A stretch of 64,000 nt of DNA from Culex pipiens pallens (Eukaryota > Arthropoda > Insecta > Diptera > Culicidae), in NCBI RefSeq assembly GCF_016801865.2, contig NC_068939.1:3009882-3073881 (forward strand), written 5' to 3'. Of this stretch, positions 60,161 through 64,000 are shown one piece after another; position 1 is the first letter of the stretch; each line of letters starts with the position of its first letter. A program made the translations under genes and the position numbers. The notes under the pieces were generated by a model, which was not told where the DNA came from, ran no database searches, and saw only the letters and a list, made by a program, of their open reading frames with translations.

Positions 60161-62199
60161 ACTGCCGAGGGAGTATCGAACCGAACGCACCCGTGCCGCA
60201 ACCCATTTATCACACGTCTTGGTCCAGGGAACGGTGTCTGGTTGGTAGAATTTTCTTTCAAAAAATATTTAAAAAAATTAGTTGAACGTGAAAGTTTTCC
60301 ACTTATTTTTGTAATGTAGATTCATTTAAAAATTTGTTCTTCGTTTCTTAAATATAATTTTCCGTGCACTAAACCAACTTTTCTTCCCTGCCCCAGCCAC
60401 ACCGTTGACTCATTCATTCAGGGAGGCATAAATTCAGCCTGAATAACACCGAGTCCGGTCCCAAGTAGAAGAAACCGAAAACGGAACCTCCGGGGGAGCA
60501 TCCACATACGGTAATTTATCGAGACGATCATTCCGGAAGTTCTGCGGGGGGAAATCGATCGCTGAGCGAATTACACATGTTCATTAATTCGGTTTTAGCT
60601 TGTCTGCAGTGCTCGACGCAAAAGACGGCAAAGTTTTGCGAGAGCGAGCCTATGAAATCGATTCCGGTACCCAGCGTCGTCGTCGTCCAAGTCTTGCTTC
60701 CCCAAGTAGATAGTGAGTGTAGAGTGCTGTTGTACGTGATAATGAAGTTACACGTTGCCCTCCCCTCCGGAAAACGGTACCCTCGCCGAATAGGTCTCTT
60801 GTGTCGATGGGGAAAATGTGGTTAATTTGGCTTTCCGGCTCGTTACTGATACGTAAACTGGGGGGACTTGAACTTTTGCTACACTCGTCGTCGAAGAAGA
60901 CGGAAGGCATCTTCGATTGGGGAAAAGTTTTGTTCGCTCTCGGGAACGAGAATAATCTGTGGACCACAGCTTCCGCTTCCGAGAAATTTGAAAGTGGCAC
61001 CTTCTCCTAGGAGCTTTGTTGGTCGGTTGTAGAGTCAACCAAGTTTCAAGCCGGTTTTGTATTTTTCAACGGGTTATTAAATTGACTCTATTTTTTTAAT
61101 TTTAGTTAAGCTGAATTACATTAACCAATTGAGAATCACTCTTGAATGCTTTATGTGTTTTATTAATTTAACAAACATTAGAACCAACAGTCATCAACAT
61201 ATACTGATTGTACCGTACTTGAAGACATTTGAGGAATTATTGTCCTAAAACACACGGAATTTGAGTGGAAGCATAAACTTTGGAGTCGTTTTCAAGTTAT
61301 AGCTTCTTTCAAGTATAAATTTTCAATTTCCTTTCGTTTTTTTTGCATTTTAAAAATACTTCTTGAAAGAAAAGTTGAGAATTTGTTTTTGTCTGGAACA
61401 ATGTTTCCATACAACAAAAGTTCCCAAAAATGGTTTACAACTCGCGCGCTGAGCTTGAATGGAAAAAATGCATTCTTCGAGTATTTTTCAGAAAACCCGT
61501 AGCAAACTTACAAAATTCATTCAAATTTGACCATGGTTTAATGTCCCCTGAACAAATTTCTGCGTTTTAGGGAGAAAAATTTGTATTTTTACCGAAAATT
61601 TCAAAAATTACTTCACAAAACGAGCCTAAATATCTTGCAGTCAAACCTAATGCATGTAGCTTATAGGAAATTTTGCGGAAAACATTTTGTTTTTTTACAT
61701 GCTATTTATATTTACGATATTTCGAGATATTTGCATTTTAGTGAAGAAAAAAGTGACAAATTTTCTCGCAATGTAACGTAAACTACATATTTATAAGTAT
61801 TGATCTGTAATCTGCGCAGCCACTTTTGTATTTTTTTTTTGTAGGTCACTGATATCAATGTTAAAACTGAAGCTTTTGCAAAATTTTTTGATCGTTTTTT
61901 TTTAAATGATAAAGCTTGATTTTAAAATTTCTTAATTATATTTATTGAAAAGATCGCAAAATTTCTTAAAAGTTAATTTTTTCTACATTGAAAATCGGAC
62001 GAATAGATGCAGAGATATCATCAGTTGAAAATTATAGGCTTATTAGATAACAATTTAAAAACATCATTTTCATCGATCCAAATTCATTTTTGAAGCTGTT
62101 ATCTTTGGAAATAATTGTCCGATTTCAAAAGTTCGAGAGAGAAAATTGAAAAAAAATCAATAAGACTTTTCTTTCAAAAATATTGTTTAAACTCAATAA
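60161..62199. other. Non-coding DNA, GC-richer at 60390-61020
   Basis: 60390-61020 has overlapping frames up to 116 codons on both strands, without recognisable domains; it could be regulatory DNA or an untranslated exon. 61060-62199 is AT-rich with phrases common to other repeats in the window but no defined ends. Confidence 0.35.
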
Positions 62200-62653
62200 G
62201 ACTGGTAAAAATTGTATTTCAAGTTTATGTTCCCCCCTCTCCCATTTTAATTTGGCCCGAAAAAACAGGCGGCAATTTAAAAAAAAAAACTTCAATATTT
62301 CAATGGAAGTTTAAGTGAAATCAACTGAAATTAATTTAAAAAGCATTCCCCTGCGTTTAGAATCATTTTTTAGCATAATTGGGTTAATTTTTAAAATCTT
62401 AGTATTTTTTAAATTTTCGTTGTTTATTAACGCAAAAGTTTTTTTTTGCTAAAATTTTTGTATTCGTCAAATTTTTTTTAAAACTTATGATTGCAAAACA
62501 ACTGTACTGGTGTAAAATGCATTTCAAAACACCTTTTCTCTGCAAATGTTGAAACTGTGGCTTGTTATTTCAATATTTATATTTTTTTCTCCCCCCCCCC
62601 TCGACCCAACCAGATCCAAGGGACAAAAACTTTGAAAAATGTATGCATCTACC
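62200..62653 (-). mobile_element. PIF/Harbinger-like MITE, copy E, minus strand
   Basis: The full-length reverse copy runs from GACTGGTAAAAATTGTATTT, then TTCCCCCCTC, to CAAAAACTTTGAAAAATGTA and ATCTACC. Flanks are TAA at the left and TTA at the right, so the duplication is not intact. C tracts correspond to the G tracts of the plus copies but are shorter. The most diverged full-length copy. Confidence 0.7.
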
Positions 62654-64000
62654 TTATCCAAAAATTGAAAATTTGTACCGATTTGAAAACTTTAACTTAA
62701 AAACGGAACATTTATTTACAAAAAAGTGAAGACCTTTTCGATTGCAAATTCAATTATGCTTAAAAACAAGATTTAAAAAATATCCAGGTTTTTGATTCCA
62801 TACCGCACGATTTTTTTCAAAATCATTTCTCTTAAACCAGATTTTGTACCATAAAGCACTTTTTTAGTCCCCTTAATGTATAAAAAATAATCTTAAATTA
62901 AAAAAAAGTTCACTCCGTCAGAAATCAGAATTAAAAACTGTCACAAATTTCGGTCATCTTGCAATGTTTTGTGGTGACACCAAGCATCTCTCCGAATTGA
63001 TACAATTTGCCAGCTAATGAAATCCGTCACAAAAGCGTCGATTCGGTCCCGCAAAAACGACTTGCCACATCAGCACAGTGACAGGCTAACATAATTCAAT
63101 TTTCCGCCAAAACAACCCTCACCACACTAGCCCAGCAGAAATATCATTCTTTCCTTCAAACCCATCTTCGCTTCGCCCTTTTCTTCGACCCAACCCAGCT
63201 GTAATCACATCAAACAGCTCCCGTTTCCTTGTGTCCTTCCCGCTTCCCGCTGGGGCGATGATTTCGAGGACCCTTCCCGGACGGTCCACCCTAAATCAAT
63301 ACCCGAAAATACACGCCGGACAAATGGGACAGACTCGTTAGAGTCGTTTTTGGCGCGACCCTCGCTGGGGATATTTGTCGAATATGGTCAGAAGTTTTTT
63401 TTTAGTTTGTTGAAGTTTCGTAATTTTGTTGAAGTTTGGTAAGAAATTTAACTTCATCAACAAAATAAAATGAAACAAAATAAAAGCATTATTTTGACCA
63501 CAAACCCACTGTGTTCAAAATACTCGGACCCGGTCACACAAATCCAATCAGATAAACGATGCAAATCAGTTTAAAGACTTTCGGGCAAAACACCGCCCCG
63601 AATTCGAACTCGTCAGGGACGGATGGATGGATGGCTGATGGCATCGTACAGACCGTGAACGCAAACAAACATTTCCGGACCAGCCAGCATCAGCCGTAAA
63701 GGGAGGGTGGCGCGGGATGGTCCCAAATTAGATTGGAGTTTGATTTCGGGGATCGATATTGATTTGCGTCCCATCCCCACTTCGATGTCCCCGCGAGACA
63801 AGCGTACGTCAATCACTTGTCCCAGTGGAGACGCCAGGTCGATTTCGGGCGAACCTTTTAGCACAAAATGTCACCTCTTTATGGTTCTCAAATTGCCGGA
63901 ATCTGTCTACTCGGATTCATTGCCCCTTCAAATTTGGCATTTTGGTTTTATTTCTGTCCTCCATCGTAAGAGGACCACCAACAACAACGACAAAAAAAAG
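62654..64000. other. Non-coding DNA to the window end
   Basis: 62654-62940 is AT-rich; 62940-63900 is balanced. A minus-strand frame at 63613-63864 (83 codons) has coding-like composition but no recognised family and no clear splice or start context. No repeat boundary found. Confidence 0.35.

Overview
This is eukaryotic, AT-rich nuclear DNA crowded with transposon debris. The repeat repertoire (many short inverted-repeat elements with TA or TWA target duplications, tRNA-headed SINEs, a Penelope-like hammerhead motif) and the two tiny introns (62 and 83 bp) in the only clear gene suggest a culicine mosquito, most likely Culex. That assignment rests on remembered resemblance of several repeat families and was not tested by a search.

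Only one protein-coding gene is well supported: a three-exon leucine-rich-repeat gene at 2244-3801 (+), a likely orthologue of dynein regulatory complex subunit 5 (DRC5/TCTE1), followed by a polyadenylation signal at 3865-3870. A possible small or decayed gene lies at 46734-46988. A GC- and CpG-rich block at about 35330-36990 looks like a promoter and non-coding first exon of an unidentified gene. The rest reads as intergenic or intronic DNA.

Layout: 1-2243 AT-rich upstream DNA; 2244-3870 DRC5-like gene; 4886-5355 fold-back element; 5460-5690 tRNA-headed SINE (minus); 5770-6145 and 22875-23135 two copies of a hairpin-centred element; 9663-10032 TA-flanked MITE; 10262-10870 copy of repeat 'R1' carrying a nested G-tract MITE; 13891-14515 SINE with a tRNA-Thr-like head; 18398-21154 a cluster of PIF/Harbinger-like MITEs (more at 44031 and 62200); 23338-23894 mariner-like MITE; 24583-25812 element carrying a (TG)n tract and five 164-bp tandem units; 28950-29219 an 8-bp minisatellite; 30460-34190 a three-level nest of repeats whose innermost layer is a 1.49-kb palindrome; 38273-38495 a near-perfect palindrome with a hammerhead-like motif in each arm; 39051-39620 second copy of a repeat also at 12907-13410; 45377-45896 and 59830-60160 inverted copies of another TIR element; 47565-48322 and 56510-57157 further inverted-repeat elements; 51890-52640 another R1 copy.

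Apart from the DRC5-like gene there is no sign of genes working together. The main biological content is a record of insertions by non-autonomous DNA transposons and retroelements. Several are long inverted repeats whose transcripts would fold into double-stranded RNA, and one carries candidate self-cleaving ribozymes.
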